Of a stretch of DNA of 64,000 bases, positions 19,139-28,465 are shown piece after piece. How positions within the stretch are numbered: position 1 is the stretch's first letter; each line of letters opens with the position of its first letter. Origin of the DNA: CAHJXF01 sp038240015 (GTDB taxonomy: Bacteria; Pseudomonadota; Gammaproteobacteria; Burkholderiales; Burkholderiaceae_D); contig JBBSEF010000006.1 of NCBI GenBank assembly GCA_038240015.1, positions 16,786-80,785 of the forward strand, read 5' to 3'. The notes below the pieces were generated by a model. That model was not told the origin of the DNA. It did not search any database and saw nothing but the letters and a program-made list of their open reading frames with translations. A program made the position numbers and the translations under genes.

Positions 19139-19723
19139 TCAGGATCCCGGCCACGCCGTCAACAATAGATGCGTCGGCAAATAAATCATCGACGGAAAAG
19201 CGACCATCGCGAACGCCAGATGCGCGAGCGGGTGCCGATGCGTCTGCCGCTTGCCCCCGAACCCGAACGTCCAGTTGATGTTCTCTTTCGGATCGGTGAA
19301 GAAAAAGCAGATCAGCAAGACGGCCCAGCACAACAACGTCATGCCGATCAACGCGTGCTGCGCGTAGCCGAGCCGCGCGACGGTCCACAACAACAGCAGC
19401 GGCAACCAGAGATGAAACAGCGACAGCGCGCGCAGCCAGCGCGGCTTCGTCGCATCGAACATGTAATCCGAAAGTCCGATGATGCGTCTGCCGCTGACGA
19501 GCTGCCATACGAAACTGACGATCCACAACCCGTCGGCAATCAACACCGCGAGCGCCATCATGCTCGCCAGCAACGAGCTCTCCAGCCACAGGGCCGGTAC
19601 CGACACGATCAACGCGATGTCGGAGAACCACAGAAAGTTGGCCCAGCCCCAGGTCCTCGCATAGACGACGACCAGCACCGCGACGAAAGCGGTGTCGGCG
19701 AGCTTGAGCCAAAGAGGCAGCAT
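19139..19723 (-). CDS. Unrecognised multi-pass membrane protein
   Basis: Starting at ATG 19723, the 194-residue product has about five to six hydrophobic helices (near residues 5-20, 25-45, 50-75, 100-125, 130-148, 170-190) and motifs WGWANFLWFSDIALI and TDPKENINWTFG. I do not recognise a named family. A longer open frame upstream overlaps the divergent regulator gene antisense and is not coding. It is immediately upstream of the FAD oxidoreductase gene in the same direction and may work with it. Confidence 0.72.
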   Translation of the reverse strand: MLPLWLKLADTAFVAVLVVVYARTWGWANFLWFSDIALIVSVPALWLESSLLASMMALAVLIADGLWIVSFVWQLVSGRRIIGLSDYMFDATKPRWLRALSLFHLWLPLLLLWTVARLGYAQHALIGMTLLCWAVLLICFFFTDPKENINWTFGFGGKRQTHRHPLAHLAFAMVAFPSMIYLPTHLLLTAWPGS

Positions 19724-19939
19724 AGGACGCCATTCAATCAGAAAGTTTCTGCTTGCGGCACCCGCGGCTCGCGTGTTGAGGTTCCCTTCGTCTGAATCGG
19801 TTCGACATCCGCATTTTTTTCTGAAACTGCCAGCGCTTCGCCTACGTACCCATGAACGCAGCCCGCATACCGCAGCTTGGCGGATGACGGATCCGGACAC
19901 ACACGTCCGACAAAAAATCGGCAGCGAGGAGACAACGTC

Positions 19940-20728
19940 ATGCCGCCCATTTTGCGTTCGCGCCCGGCGCGCGAAGAATTGCGCTTGAACCGCCGCGAAC
20001 AGTCGCGTCTGCTCGGCTCGATCCAGTCGTTGATGGCCGTGGAGCGCGCCGAGCAATTCGAGGCGTGGACCACCGGCCCGCTGCAAGACCTGTTGCCACA
20101 CGGCATGATGATTTGCGGTCTCGCCGAAATCCATCCGCAAAGCATCTTGATCCAGAAGGTCATCACGCACGATTGGCCGCTTGCGTACTTCGACGCGCTG
20201 AAGAAACCCGAGGGTGGCTTCTACAGTCCGATCATGGCGCGCTGGAACGAGGACCAGGCCCCGCAGCTCTACGAGCCAGAAGGCGACCGCGGCATCACGC
20301 ACAAGTTGTGGCTCGACACGTTTCACGATTTCGGCCTGCGCAACATCGCCGCGCATGGCGTTCACGACGTCGCCGGTTCCGTCACCAGCTATTTCAATTT
20401 CTCCAGCATTCCGCTGCGCTTGTCCGCGCGTACCGCCGGGCTGCTCGAGCTGCTCACGCCGCACATGCATCTCGCGCTCACGCGCGCGCTGTCCGACGTG
20501 CGGCCGTTTGCGGGCGGTCACCACGCGCCGCCGATCTGCCTGACGGTGCGCGAGCGCGACGTGCTGCACTGGATGGTCGAAGGCAAGACCAACTGGGAGA
20601 TCGCGCATATCTCCAGCCGCAGCGAGCACACCGTCAAGCATCAGGTGGAGCGCTTGTTGGTCAAGCTCGGATCGTCGAATCGGGCGCAGGCGGTTGCGAA
20701 GGCGCTCGGTCTGGGGATCGTCAAATAA
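19940..20728 (+). CDS. LuxR-family transcriptional regulator, EpsA-like
   Basis: The 262-residue protein ends with a LuxR-type helix-turn-helix (about residues 195-255: LTVRERDVLHWMVEGKTNWE, then EHTVKHQVERLLVKLG). The N-terminal domain, with a long helical start and the block MMICGLAEIHPQSILIQ, resembles the EpsA regulators linked to exopolysaccharide and PEP-CTERM loci, although no such locus is in the window. ATG 19940 has a GAGGAG about nine bases upstream. It is divergent from the membrane protein gene and in line with the molybdenum hydroxylase genes, with an inverted repeat between. Confidence 0.8.
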   Translation: MPPILRSRPAREELRLNRREQSRLLGSIQSLMAVERAEQFEAWTTGPLQDLLPHGMMICGLAEIHPQSILIQKVITHDWPLAYFDALKKPEGGFYSPIMARWNEDQAPQLYEPEGDRGITHKLWLDTFHDFGLRNIAAHGVHDVAGSVTSYFNFSSIPLRLSARTAGLLELLTPHMHLALTRALSDVRPFAGGHHAPPICLTVRERDVLHWMVEGKTNWEIAHISSRSEHTVKHQVERLLVKLGSSNRAQAVAKALGLGIVK

Positions 20729-20738
20729 GGCGATGTCT

Positions 20739-20758
20739 TATGGGTCGACCGACCCATA
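20739..20758. promoter_or_regulatory. 20-bp inverted repeat, candidate operator
   Basis: TATGGGTCG (20739-20747) and CGACCCATA (20750-20758) are perfect inverted copies with two bases between. The element lies 10 bases after the LuxR-type gene and about 94 bases before the start of the molybdenum hydroxylase gene. Size and symmetry fit a lux-box-like site for a dimeric regulator. No T-run follows, so a terminator is less likely. Confidence 0.45.
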
Positions 20759-20851
20759 TCGACAAGCGGTAGCCGCTGATAAGGTCGCAAAACAAGACGC
20801 GGACACGAATGATCGAGCGTGCGCGGCCAGACGGATTCAGAGGAGAGATCG

Positions 20852-23197
20852 ATGACCGATACGAGATTGCTTGAGCTGCCTGAGGAAGCATCCATCGAGG
20901 AAGGCCTACAGTCGCCCGGTCGGCGAAGGCTGCTGGCGTATGCCGTTTCGGCGCCGGTCATGACGATTGCGGTCGGGTTCGGCGTCAACGTCGCCGTGCC
21001 GTCCACCGCTCACGCGCTGCCGCTTCCGCTGACCCCGCCCGATACGGTCGACTACTACGACATCGGCGACTCGATCGTCCAGACTTCCTTGCCGACGATG
21101 CCGTTGGTGAAGCTGTCGATCGGCACCGATGGCAGAGCAACGTTGGATCTGCCGCGTCTTGAATCGGGTCAGGGGATCGCGACCGCGGTGGGGATGATGG
21201 TGGCCGAGGAGTTGGATCTTCTTCTCAGCCAGGTCGACGTGACCGCGGCCGATGCTCGGCCCGAACTCGTCTTCAATCAGATCACGGGTGGCTCGTCGGC
21301 GGTCCGCTGCTTCGCGGCTGCGATGCCCCTGATCGCAGCGACCGCGCGGGCACGCCTGATGGCTGCAGCAGCGATTTACCTGGGCGTATCGCCCACGTCA
21401 CTGACGGTCACCGCAGGCGTCGTCTTCGCGGCCGACGGCCGCTCGGTGCCTTACGGCGAGATCACCGCGCTGGCCGGCACGTTGCCGCTGCCGACGGGTG
21501 TCACGCCCAAGCCTTCCTCGCAATACAAGGTGGTCGGCAAGCCGGCCAACCGGCTCGATGCGCGCGACGTCGTCACGGGCAAGAAGAAGTTCACGATGGA
21601 TCAGCCAGTCCCGAACGCGATGCCGACTGTGCTGCGCATGCCCACGCAAATCCGCGGCACGGTGGTGAAAGTCAACAATCAGGCTGCGGTCCAGGCGATG
21701 CCTGGAGTGATCGCCGTCGTCGTGATTCCGGGCGGCGGCACGATCGTCCCCAATCCGCCCGGCGTCGCCGTGATGGCCGAGACCTTTGGCCAGGCCTGGA
21801 CGGCCGGCAATGCGCTCGACGTCACGTGGGGCGACGGTCCTCTGAAGGGCCAGAGCAACGACACGATCCTCGCGACCTGCAAGGCCGCTATCGCTCCATT
21901 GGCGCTGCCGCCTTTGGGAGCTCTGACCATCGACGGCGATTTCACCTTCGCTCCTGCGTCGCATGCGCCGCTTGAAGTCGAGTGCGCGATCGCCGATGTG
22001 CGTCCCGATCGCGCGGAGATCTGGGCCGGACTCCAGACCCCGATCGTCTGCCAGCAAGCCATCGCTGCCGATCTGGGCCTGCCGCAAGACAAGGTGACGG
22101 TGCACGTAATTCCCTCGGGCGGTTCGTTCGGCCGAAGACTATTCTGGGATCCGGTACAAGTTGCCGCACAAGTCTCCAAGGCGACAGGTCGCATCTGCAA
22201 GCTGATGTATCTGCGCTCGAACGACCTGCGCCACACGCGCATGCGTCCGCCGCAATATCACAAAGTGCGTGCAACGCTGCTGCTCGGTCAGGTGATCGCG
22301 TACGAGCAACGCGTCGGCGCAGTGCGTCTCGATGCGCGGCATGGCTATGGCGAGATGTTCACCGCCGCCGCCGGCGCCGCGCCCCCCGGCGTTCAGCAAT
22401 CGATCGGCAACCTCGCGTACGAAGAGGCGTTCTTCAAGACGATGGTGGCGTCGCCGTATAACTTCGGGATCGGCACCAAGGTATTGACGCCCGTGGCTCT
22501 CGACATGAACACCGTGTCGTACCGGTCGGTGCATATTCAGCCCGCGCGCAGTGTCGAAGAGATCATGGTCGACGAGATCGCGAAAAAGCTCAACAAGGAT
22601 CCGGTTGCGTTCCGCCTCGAGTATCTGCGGCTGCCGCGTGCCCGTGCGGTGCTTCAGGCCGCTGCATCGGCAGGCAACTGGGGCAAGGCCATGCCAGCGA
22701 AGACCGCGCAGGGATGCGCCGTCCATCAGGAGTCGCGCTCGTTCATTGCAACGGTCGTGGAGCTCGACTGCACGGTGCCGACCGCTCCGAGGGTCACGCG
22801 GGCGACGATCGCCATCGACGTCGGCAGCCCGATCAATCCGCGAGGCGTCGAAGCCCAGGTCGAAGGCGCTCTTGCCGAAGCGATCTCGCTGGTTCTATTC
22901 GCGGGCTTGCATGTCCAGGATGGTTTGCCGCTCGAGGGCAGTTACTCGCAATACCACTTTGCTCGTCAGAAGAGTTATCCGATCGACGTGAAGGTCATCG
23001 TCATGCCGGCCAATGGCGAAGCGATCGGTGGATTGGGCGAAGTCGGACTCTCGTCGGCAAGCGGTGCGATCGCCAACGCCTACGCTAGAGCGACCGGGAT
23101 CAAGCCACGCAATTTCCCGCTGATCTTCCCGATCGACTTCACGCCAGCCCCGCCCGGCGCGTTTCCGCAGCCCGTGGTCATTCCCATCGTGCCTTGA
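20852..23197 (+). CDS. Molybdenum hydroxylase large subunit (isoquinoline 1-oxidoreductase beta type)
   Basis: The 781-residue protein belongs to the xanthine oxidase family and binds a molybdopterin cofactor. The glycine-rich SGGSFGRRLF motif and the segment EAIGGLGEVGLSS with the catalytic Glu are present. An arginine-rich N-terminal segment (GRRRLLAYAVSAPVM, about residues 27-41) followed by a hydrophobic stretch and an Ala-X-Ala-like site suggests Tat export, as known for IorB-type enzymes. ATG 20852 follows AGGAGAG at a good distance. It forms an operon with the [2Fe-2S] subunit. No cytochrome subunit gene is nearby. The substrate (an N-heterocycle or aldehyde) cannot be told. Confidence 0.87.
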   Translation: MTDTRLLELPEEASIEEGLQSPGRRRLLAYAVSAPVMTIAVGFGVNVAVPSTAHALPLPLTPPDTVDYYDIGDSIVQTSLPTMPLVKLSIGTDGRATLDLPRLESGQGIATAVGMMVAEELDLLLSQVDVTAADARPELVFNQITGGSSAVRCFAAAMPLIAATARARLMAAAAIYLGVSPTSLTVTAGVVFAADGRSVPYGEITALAGTLPLPTGVTPKPSSQYKVVGKPANRLDARDVVTGKKKFTMDQPVPNAMPTVLRMPTQIRGTVVKVNNQAAVQAMPGVIAVVVIPGGGTIVPNPPGVAVMAETFGQAWTAGNALDVTWGDGPLKGQSNDTILATCKAAIAPLALPPLGALTIDGDFTFAPASHAPLEVECAIADVRPDRAEIWAGLQTPIVCQQAIAADLGLPQDKVTVHVIPSGGSFGRRLFWDPVQVAAQVSKATGRICKLMYLRSNDLRHTRMRPPQYHKVRATLLLGQVIAYEQRVGAVRLDARHGYGEMFTAAAGAAPPGVQQSIGNLAYEEAFFKTMVASPYNFGIGTKVLTPVALDMNTVSYRSVHIQPARSVEEIMVDEIAKKLNKDPVAFRLEYLRLPRARAVLQAAASAGNWGKAMPAKTAQGCAVHQESRSFIATVVELDCTVPTAPRVTRATIAIDVGSPINPRGVEAQVEGALAEAISLVLFAGLHVQDGLPLEGSYSQYHFARQKSYPIDVKVIVMPANGEAIGGLGEVGLSSASGAIANAYARATGIKPRNFPLIFPIDFTPAPPGAFPQPVVIPIVP

Positions 23198-23206
23198 GGA
23201 GCCAAC

Positions 23207-23662
23207 ATGCCCACACAATCATTCAACATCAACGGCAATGCGGTCAGCGTCGAGGCGCCGGACGACATGGCGCTGCTCTGGGTGCTGCGCGACAAGCTCG
23301 GCATCAACGGACCCAAGTACGGTTGCGGCATCAATGTCTGCAAGGCGTGTACTTGCCTCGTGAACGGCAAGGCAGTGACGACCTGCTCGACCCGCGTGGT
23401 CGATGTCAAGGGCCTGAACGTCACGACCATTGAAGGGCTCGCCGTCGGCGATACCTTGCACCCCGTGCAGCAGGCCTGGCTGGACAACGACGTTGCCCAA
23501 TGCGGTTTCTGCCAGCCCGGCCAAATCATGGCGGCGGTGGACTTGCTCACGCGAACCAAAACGCCCACCGATGCCGACATCGATGCGATCCAGAACGTGT
23601 GTCGCTGCGGCACGTACAAACGGATTCGGGTCGCCATCAAGGCGGCTGCGGCAAAACTTTAG
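23207..23662 (+). CDS. Molybdenum hydroxylase small [2Fe-2S] subunit (isoquinoline 1-oxidoreductase alpha type)
   Basis: The 151-residue protein carries both clusters of the family: a plant-ferredoxin-type [2Fe-2S] site with C40, C45, C48 and C60 and a second with C99, C102, C132 and C134 (CGFCQPG, CRCGTY). It passes electrons from the Mo site of the large subunit to an acceptor. It has no signal sequence of its own and would be co-exported with the large subunit. It starts nine bases after that gene. Confidence 0.92.
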   Translation: MPTQSFNINGNAVSVEAPDDMALLWVLRDKLGINGPKYGCGINVCKACTCLVNGKAVTTCSTRVVDVKGLNVTTIEGLAVGDTLHPVQQAWLDNDVAQCGFCQPGQIMAAVDLLTRTKTPTDADIDAIQNVCRCGTYKRIRVAIKAAAAKL

Positions 23663-23700
23663 TCGCTATTCCTCGAACGCATTTTCGGAGTGGCCAAAAT

Positions 23701-23779
23701 GATTGCAATCGGGCATTGAGCCCGATCGCAATCAGACCTGCTACGCGTGCCGATCCCCGCTACGCGGGGCCCCTCGGCA
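23701..23779. terminator. Two hairpins between convergent genes
   Basis: The first hairpin has arms 23701-23714 and 23720-23733 (14 pairs with one mismatch) and a five-base loop. The second has outer arms 23748-23753/23774-23779 (TGCCGA/TCGGCA) and inner arms CCCCGC/GCGGGG with loop TAC. They lie between the stop of the Mo hydroxylase small subunit and the stop of ETF-QO. Neither has a T-run; together they probably separate the convergent transcripts. Confidence 0.55.
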
Positions 23780-23793
23780 GGCGCTTCGTAGGT

Positions 23794-25476
23794 CTACATG
23801 TTGGAGTAGTTCGGCCCACCCCCACCTTCGGGCGTGACCCACACGATGTTCTGAGTCGGGTCCTTGATGTCGCAAGTCTTGCAGTGGACGCAGTTCTGCG
23901 CGTTGATCTGCAGGCGCTCACCGCCGCCTTCGGCCGCGACGAATTCATAGACAGCTGCGGGGCAATAGCGGCTTTCGGGTCCCGCGTACTTCGCGAGATT
24001 GATGTTCACCGGTACCGATGCATCCTTGAGCGTCAAATGGGCCGGCTGGTTCTCAGCATGATTGGTGTTCGAGACGAATACCGATGAGAGCCGATCGAAA
24101 GTCAGCTTGCCATCGGGTTTGGGATACGCGATCGGCTTGCACTCGGACGCGGGCTTGAGCGTCTCATGGTCCGCGTGATGATGATGCAACGTCCACGGGA
24201 CATTGCCGCCGAGCACCTTCTGCTCGAATCCCACCATCAGCGTGCCGAGGTACAAGCCCTTCGACATCCACTGCTTGAAGTTGCGCGTCTTCTGCAGCTC
24301 TTCATGAAGCCATGATTCGCGATACGCGGACGGATACGCGGTGAGTTCGTCGTGCTTGCGTCCCGCGGTCACGGCGTGGAATGCCGCATCGGCCGCGAGC
24401 ATGCCGCTCTTGATCGCCGCGTGGCTGCCCTTGATGCGAGCCGCGTTGAGAAAGCCCGCATCGCATCCGATCAATGCACCGCCGGGAAAGACCAGCTTGG
24501 GCAGCGAAACCGGACCGCCCGCCGTGATCGCGCGCGCGCCGTACGAGATGCGCTTGCCGCCTTCGAAGAACGTGCGGATCGCGGGGTGGGTCTTGTAGCG
24601 TTGAAACTCTTCGTAGGGCGAGAGATAAGGATTGCTGTAGCCGAGCCCGACCACGAAGCCGACCGCGACCTGATGGTTGTCGAGGTGATAGAGGAACGAG
24701 CCGCCGTAGGTCTCGGTATCGAGCGGCCAGCCCGCGGTGTGCACGACGAGACCGGGCTGATGCTTCGCGGGATCGATTTCCCACAACTCCTTGATGCCGA
24801 TGGCGTAGCTCTGCGGGTCGCTGTCTTTCGCGAGGGCGAACTTCTCGATCAGCAACTTGCCGAGATTGCCGCGCGAGCCTTCGGCGAAGAGCGTGTACTT
24901 CGAGTGCAGCTCCATGCCGAGTTGAAAGTCCGCGGTCGGCTCGCCATCTTTGCCGATGCCCATGTCGCCGGTGACGATGCCGCGCACAGCACCCGCGTCG
25001 TCATACAGAACTTGCGCTGCCGGAAAGCCGGGGAATATCTCGACGCCGAGCGCCTCGGCCTGTTGACCCAGCCAGCGCACAACGTTGCCGAGGCTGACAA
25101 TGTAGTTGCCATGATTCTGAAAACACGCCGGAAGCATCCAGTTGGGTGTGTGCGTCGCCTTGGTCTCGGACAAGAACAGGAAGCGGTCTTCAGTCACCGA
25201 CACGTTGAGCGGCGCGCCCTTGTCCTTCCAGTCGGGAAACAGTTCGATGATTGCGCGCGGATCCATCACCGCGCCCGACAGGATGTGCGCGCCGACCTCG
25301 GAGCCTTTTTCGAGCACGCAGACGTTGATCTCCTGGCCCTTCTCCTGCGCGAGTTGCTTCAAGCGGATCGCAGCCGACAGGCCCGCCGGTCCCGCGCCGA
25401 CGACGACGACGTCGTACTCCATCGCCTCGCGCGGTCCGTATTGTTCGACCAGACGCTGTTCCCGACTTGGATCCAT
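23794..25476 (-). CDS. Electron transfer flavoprotein-ubiquinone oxidoreductase
   Basis: The 560-residue enzyme takes electrons from ETF, reduced in fatty acid and amino acid oxidation, to ubiquinone at the inner membrane. An N-terminal FAD-binding motif (YDVVVVGAGPAGLSAAIRL) and a C-terminal [4Fe-4S] region with NCVHCKTCDIKDP are visible. ATG 25476 gives the usual length; open sequence upstream is not conserved. ETF subunit genes are not in the window. It is divergent from the SDR gene. Confidence 0.95.
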   Translation of the reverse strand: MDPSREQRLVEQYGPREAMEYDVVVVGAGPAGLSAAIRLKQLAQEKGQEINVCVLEKGSEVGAHILSGAVMDPRAIIELFPDWKDKGAPLNVSVTEDRFLFLSETKATHTPNWMLPACFQNHGNYIVSLGNVVRWLGQQAEALGVEIFPGFPAAQVLYDDAGAVRGIVTGDMGIGKDGEPTADFQLGMELHSKYTLFAEGSRGNLGKLLIEKFALAKDSDPQSYAIGIKELWEIDPAKHQPGLVVHTAGWPLDTETYGGSFLYHLDNHQVAVGFVVGLGYSNPYLSPYEEFQRYKTHPAIRTFFEGGKRISYGARAITAGGPVSLPKLVFPGGALIGCDAGFLNAARIKGSHAAIKSGMLAADAAFHAVTAGRKHDELTAYPSAYRESWLHEELQKTRNFKQWMSKGLYLGTLMVGFEQKVLGGNVPWTLHHHHADHETLKPASECKPIAYPKPDGKLTFDRLSSVFVSNTNHAENQPAHLTLKDASVPVNINLAKYAGPESRYCPAAVYEFVAAEGGGERLQINAQNCVHCKTCDIKDPTQNIVWVTPEGGGGPNYSNM

Positions 25477-25671
25477 GATTGTTCCTGATAGACTCGGCTT
25501 CGCCGTTGGCTTCGCACGGCGGCTATGCAATGCGAACGACGGCGTGACCAACGAATGGCGTGACGAATGATTGCCGTGATTCTGGGTGAGAATCCCCGGT
25601 GCCGCAAATACACCGCACATGCGCGACGGTAATTCATCACGTCTCGCCACGATCGAACAGGGACACTACAG

Positions 25672-26463
25672 ATGGGTATCGAAGTCAATCTCGAGGGCAA
25701 GATCGCGCTCGTCACCGGCGCGTCGAGCGGATTGGGCGCGCGCTTTGCACGCGTGCTGTCGAAGGCCGGCGCGAAGGTGGTGCTCGCAGCCAGACGCATG
25801 GAGCGCCTGAAGGAATTGCGCGCCGAGATCGAAGCCGAAGGCGGCGATACGCACGTGGTCTTTCTCGACGTGACCGATCACGCCAGCATCAAGGCCGCGG
25901 TCGCACATGCCGAGACCGAGGCGGGGCCGATCGATATCCTCGTCAACAACTCGGGCGTGGGCCGCACGCAGCGCCTGATCGATGTCGAGCCCGAGGACTA
26001 CGACTTCATCTTTCGCACCAACACCGAAGGCGCGTTCTTCGTCGCTCAGGAAGTGGCCAAGCGCATGATCGCGCGCGCAAAGGGCAACGAGAAGAACGGT
26101 CTGCCCGAGAAGCCGATGCGCATCATCAACATCGCGTCGGTGGCGGGCTTGCGGATCCTGCCGCAGATCGGCGTGTATTGCATGAGCAAGGCCGCGGTCG
26201 TACACATGACCAAAGCGATGGCGGTCGAGTGGGGACGCTACGGCATCAACGTCAACGCGATCTGTCCGGGCTATATCCTCACTGAAATCAACGAAGCGAA
26301 GTTCAACAGCGAGGCCGGACAACAGTTGATCGAGATGCTGCCGCGCAAGCGCGTTGGCGAGCCATCGGACCTCGATGGCCTGCTGTTGATACTCGCAGCC
26401 GATGAATCGCGTTTCATCAACGGCTCGATCATCACGGCCGACGACGGGCACTCGGCGCTCTGA
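25672..26463 (+). CDS. Short-chain dehydrogenase/reductase
   Basis: This 263-residue SDR has the NAD(P)-binding motif TGASSGLG near residue 15, the NNSG variant of NNAG, and the catalytic Ser and YCMSK near residues 150-174. The end ITADDGHSAL is typical of acetoacetyl-CoA reductase or 3-hydroxyacyl dehydrogenase-like SDRs. The thioesterase gene follows 20 bases later and CoA-transferase genes after that, suggesting acyl-CoA or ketone-body metabolism. The exact substrate is unknown. Confidence 0.88.
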   Translation: MGIEVNLEGKIALVTGASSGLGARFARVLSKAGAKVVLAARRMERLKELRAEIEAEGGDTHVVFLDVTDHASIKAAVAHAETEAGPIDILVNNSGVGRTQRLIDVEPEDYDFIFRTNTEGAFFVAQEVAKRMIARAKGNEKNGLPEKPMRIINIASVAGLRILPQIGVYCMSKAAVVHMTKAMAVEWGRYGINVNAICPGYILTEINEAKFNSEAGQQLIEMLPRKRVGEPSDLDGLLLILAADESRFINGSIITADDGHSAL

Positions 26464-26483
26464 CGATTCATCCGCGGAACTCC

Positions 26484-26882
26484 ATGCGCGTCCATCGAAA
26501 GATCGTGCCCTTGCGTTGGGGCGACCTCGACGCGATGAATCACTTGAACAACACGCTCTACTTTCGTCTGATGGAAGAAGCGCGCATTTCGTGGTTCCGC
26601 GAGAACGACATGATTTTGCGGCCCGATAGCGAAGGGCCGATTCTCGCCTTCGCATCGTGCGACTTCCTGAAGCCGATGAATTATCCCTGCGACGCGCGGG
26701 TCACGCAGACGGTGACGCGCGTGGGTCGCTCGAGCATGGATCTGGACGTGAGCATCGAAGGCGACGAAGCCACGCCGATACTCTATGCAACAGGCAAGAA
26801 CGTGCTGGTGTGGATGGACTACGCGAGCGGGAAATCGGCGCCCTGGCCGGACGGCATGCGAGCGGCGCTCGGTGAACCGTGA
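26484..26882 (+). CDS. Hotdog-fold acyl-CoA thioesterase (4HBT family)
   Basis: The 132-residue protein matches the 4-hydroxybenzoyl-CoA thioesterase family: WGDLDAMNHLNNTLYFRLME near the N-terminus holds the catalytic Asp and the helix of the hotdog fold. It should hydrolyse an acyl-CoA in the cytoplasm. It lies directly behind the SDR gene and is probably co-transcribed with it. Confidence 0.88.
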   Translation: MRVHRKIVPLRWGDLDAMNHLNNTLYFRLMEEARISWFRENDMILRPDSEGPILAFASCDFLKPMNYPCDARVTQTVTRVGRSSMDLDVSIEGDEATPILYATGKNVLVWMDYASGKSAPWPDGMRAALGEP

Positions 26883-26969
26883 ATAGCCGATAATCGAATC
26901 GCAAGTGCATTGACGCGCATTGATATTTCGCGGTTGTTTGAATCACGACATTCGATAAAGAGGATTTGA

Positions 26970-27668
26970 ATGAACAAGGTTTATCCCTCGGCCGCCGTAG
27001 CCCTCGCCGATATCGTCAAGGACGGTCAGACTTTAGCGGTCGGAGGCTTCGGACTGTGCGGAATACCCGAGGCGCTGATCGCGGCGGTGCGTGATTCGGG
27101 CGTGAAGAATCTCACGGCGATTTCGAACAATGCCGGCATCGATGGTTTCGGACTCGGTCAATTGCTCACGACGAGACAGGTCACGAAAATGATCGCGTCG
27201 TATGTCGGGGAGAACAAGGAATTCGAACGCCAATATCTGGCCGGTGAACTCGAACTCGAATTCACGCCACAGGGCACGCTGGCCGAGAAACTCCGTGCGG
27301 GCGGTGCAGGCATCCCGGCGTTCTTCACCAAGACCGGTTATGGGACTCTGGTTGCCGAAGGCAAGGAAATCCGCGAATTCAATGGCGAGAATTACGTGAT
27401 GGAGAAATCATTGGTCGCCGACATCTCGCTCGTGAAAGCCTGGAAGGCCGACAAGTCGGGCAATCTGATTTATCGCCGCACCGCGCGCAACTTCAATCCG
27501 AATGTAGCAACCGCCGGAAAGATCACCGTCGCCGAGGTCGAAGTGCTGGTTGAAACCGGCGAGCTCGATCCGGACGACATTCACACGCCCGGCATCTTCG
27601 TGCATCGCATCGTCGTCAATGCGACGCCCGAGAAGCGGATCGAGCAACGCACCACGCGACCTCATTGA
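26970..27668 (+). CDS. scoA: 3-oxoacid CoA-transferase subunit A
   Basis: The 232-residue alpha subunit has the family motif VGGFGLCGIPEALI near the N-terminus and the usual length. With subunit B it moves CoA from succinyl-CoA to acetoacetate or a related 3-oxoacid. GAGG lies a few bases before ATG 26970. Subunit B follows nine bases downstream. An 87-base upstream gap, relatively AT-rich, probably holds its own promoter. Confidence 0.93.
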   Translation: MNKVYPSAAVALADIVKDGQTLAVGGFGLCGIPEALIAAVRDSGVKNLTAISNNAGIDGFGLGQLLTTRQVTKMIASYVGENKEFERQYLAGELELEFTPQGTLAEKLRAGGAGIPAFFTKTGYGTLVAEGKEIREFNGENYVMEKSLVADISLVKAWKADKSGNLIYRRTARNFNPNVATAGKITVAEVEVLVETGELDPDDIHTPGIFVHRIVVNATPEKRIEQRTTRPH

Positions 27669-27677
27669 AGGATCAAC

Positions 27678-28331
27678 ATGGCTTGGGACAGAAATCAAAT
27701 GGCCGCGCGTGCGGCCAGGGAATTGCGGGACGGCTTTTATGTGAATCTCGGTATCGGATTGCCGACGCTGGTTGCCAATCACGTGCCTGCCGGAATTGAA
27801 GTGTGGTTGCAATCGGAGAATGGATTGCTCGGCATCGGCCCGTTTCCAACCGACGGCGAGGTCGATCCCGATCTGATCAATGCGGGTAAGCAGACCGTGA
27901 CGACCTTGCCCGGCTCTTCTATTTTTTCATCGGCCGATTCATTCGGAATGATACGCGGCGGCAAGATCAATCTCGCCATTCTGGGCGCGATGCAGGTCAG
28001 CCAAAGCGGCGACCTCGCGAACTGGATGATTCCCGGCAAGATGGTCAAGGGCATGGGCGGCGCGATGGACCTGGTCGCCGGCGTCAAGCGTGTGATCGTG
28101 CTGATGGAACACACGGCCAGAAAAAAGGACGGCGGCGAAGACTTGAAGATCCTGCCTGAATGCACGTTGCCATTGACTGGCGTCGGCGTGGTGAATCTGA
28201 TCATCACCGATCTGGGCGTCATCGAAGTCGTCCCGGATGGATTGAAAATGCTGGAGCTTGCAGACGGCGTGACGCAAGATGAGGTGGCATCCAAGACGGG
28301 CGTGCCGGTCGATTTCTCCGCATTGCACTGA
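27678..28331 (+). CDS. scoB: 3-oxoacid CoA-transferase subunit B
   Basis: The 217-residue beta subunit contains the catalytic glutamate E47 in [12 protein letters not shown], which forms the glutamyl-CoA intermediate, and the glycine-rich motif [11 protein letters not shown] strong terminator hairpin lies 35 bases after its stop. Together with subunit A it allows use or formation of acetoacetate. Confidence 0.94.
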   Translation: MAWDRNQMAARAARELRDGFYVNLGIGLPTLVANHVPAGIEVWLQSENGLLGIGPFPTDGEVDPDLINAGKQTVTTLPGSSIFSSADSFGMIRGGKINLAILGAMQVSQSGDLANWMIPGKMVKGMGGAMDLVAGVKRVIVLMEHTARKKDGGEDLKILPECTLPLTGVGVVNLIITDLGVIEVVPDGLKMLELADGVTQDEVASKTGVPVDFSALH

Positions 28332-28366
28332 ATTGCGCACAGCGTTTGGAATGACAAGCGGATACA

Positions 28367-28400
28367 AAAAGGGCCGACTTTGCGAGGAGTCGGCCCTTTT
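28367..28400. terminator. Bidirectional Rho-independent terminator
   Basis: A perfect 13-bp inverted repeat: AAAAGGGCCGACT (28367-28379) and AGTCGGCCCTTTT (28388-28400), with an eight-base loop. The A-run on one side and T-run on the other let it work for scoB (+) and for the convergent H-NS-like gene (-). Confidence 0.9.
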
Positions 28401-28465
28401 CAATGCCTGATTCGAATATCGCGATTCAGCGGAATCGCCTCAGACATCGCGCGAAGCGATGCGCG

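Noticed and set aside
19131..19733. An apparent 200-residue N-terminal domain on the FAD oxidoreductase
   Set aside because: The segment is an off-frame reading of the membrane protein gene; GTG 19130 with a good ribosome site gives the normal family start.
19731..20641. N-terminal extension of the membrane protein gene on the - strand
   Set aside because: It runs antisense through the LuxR-type regulator, has biased composition and no signal or conserved motif; the membrane protein starts well at ATG 19723.
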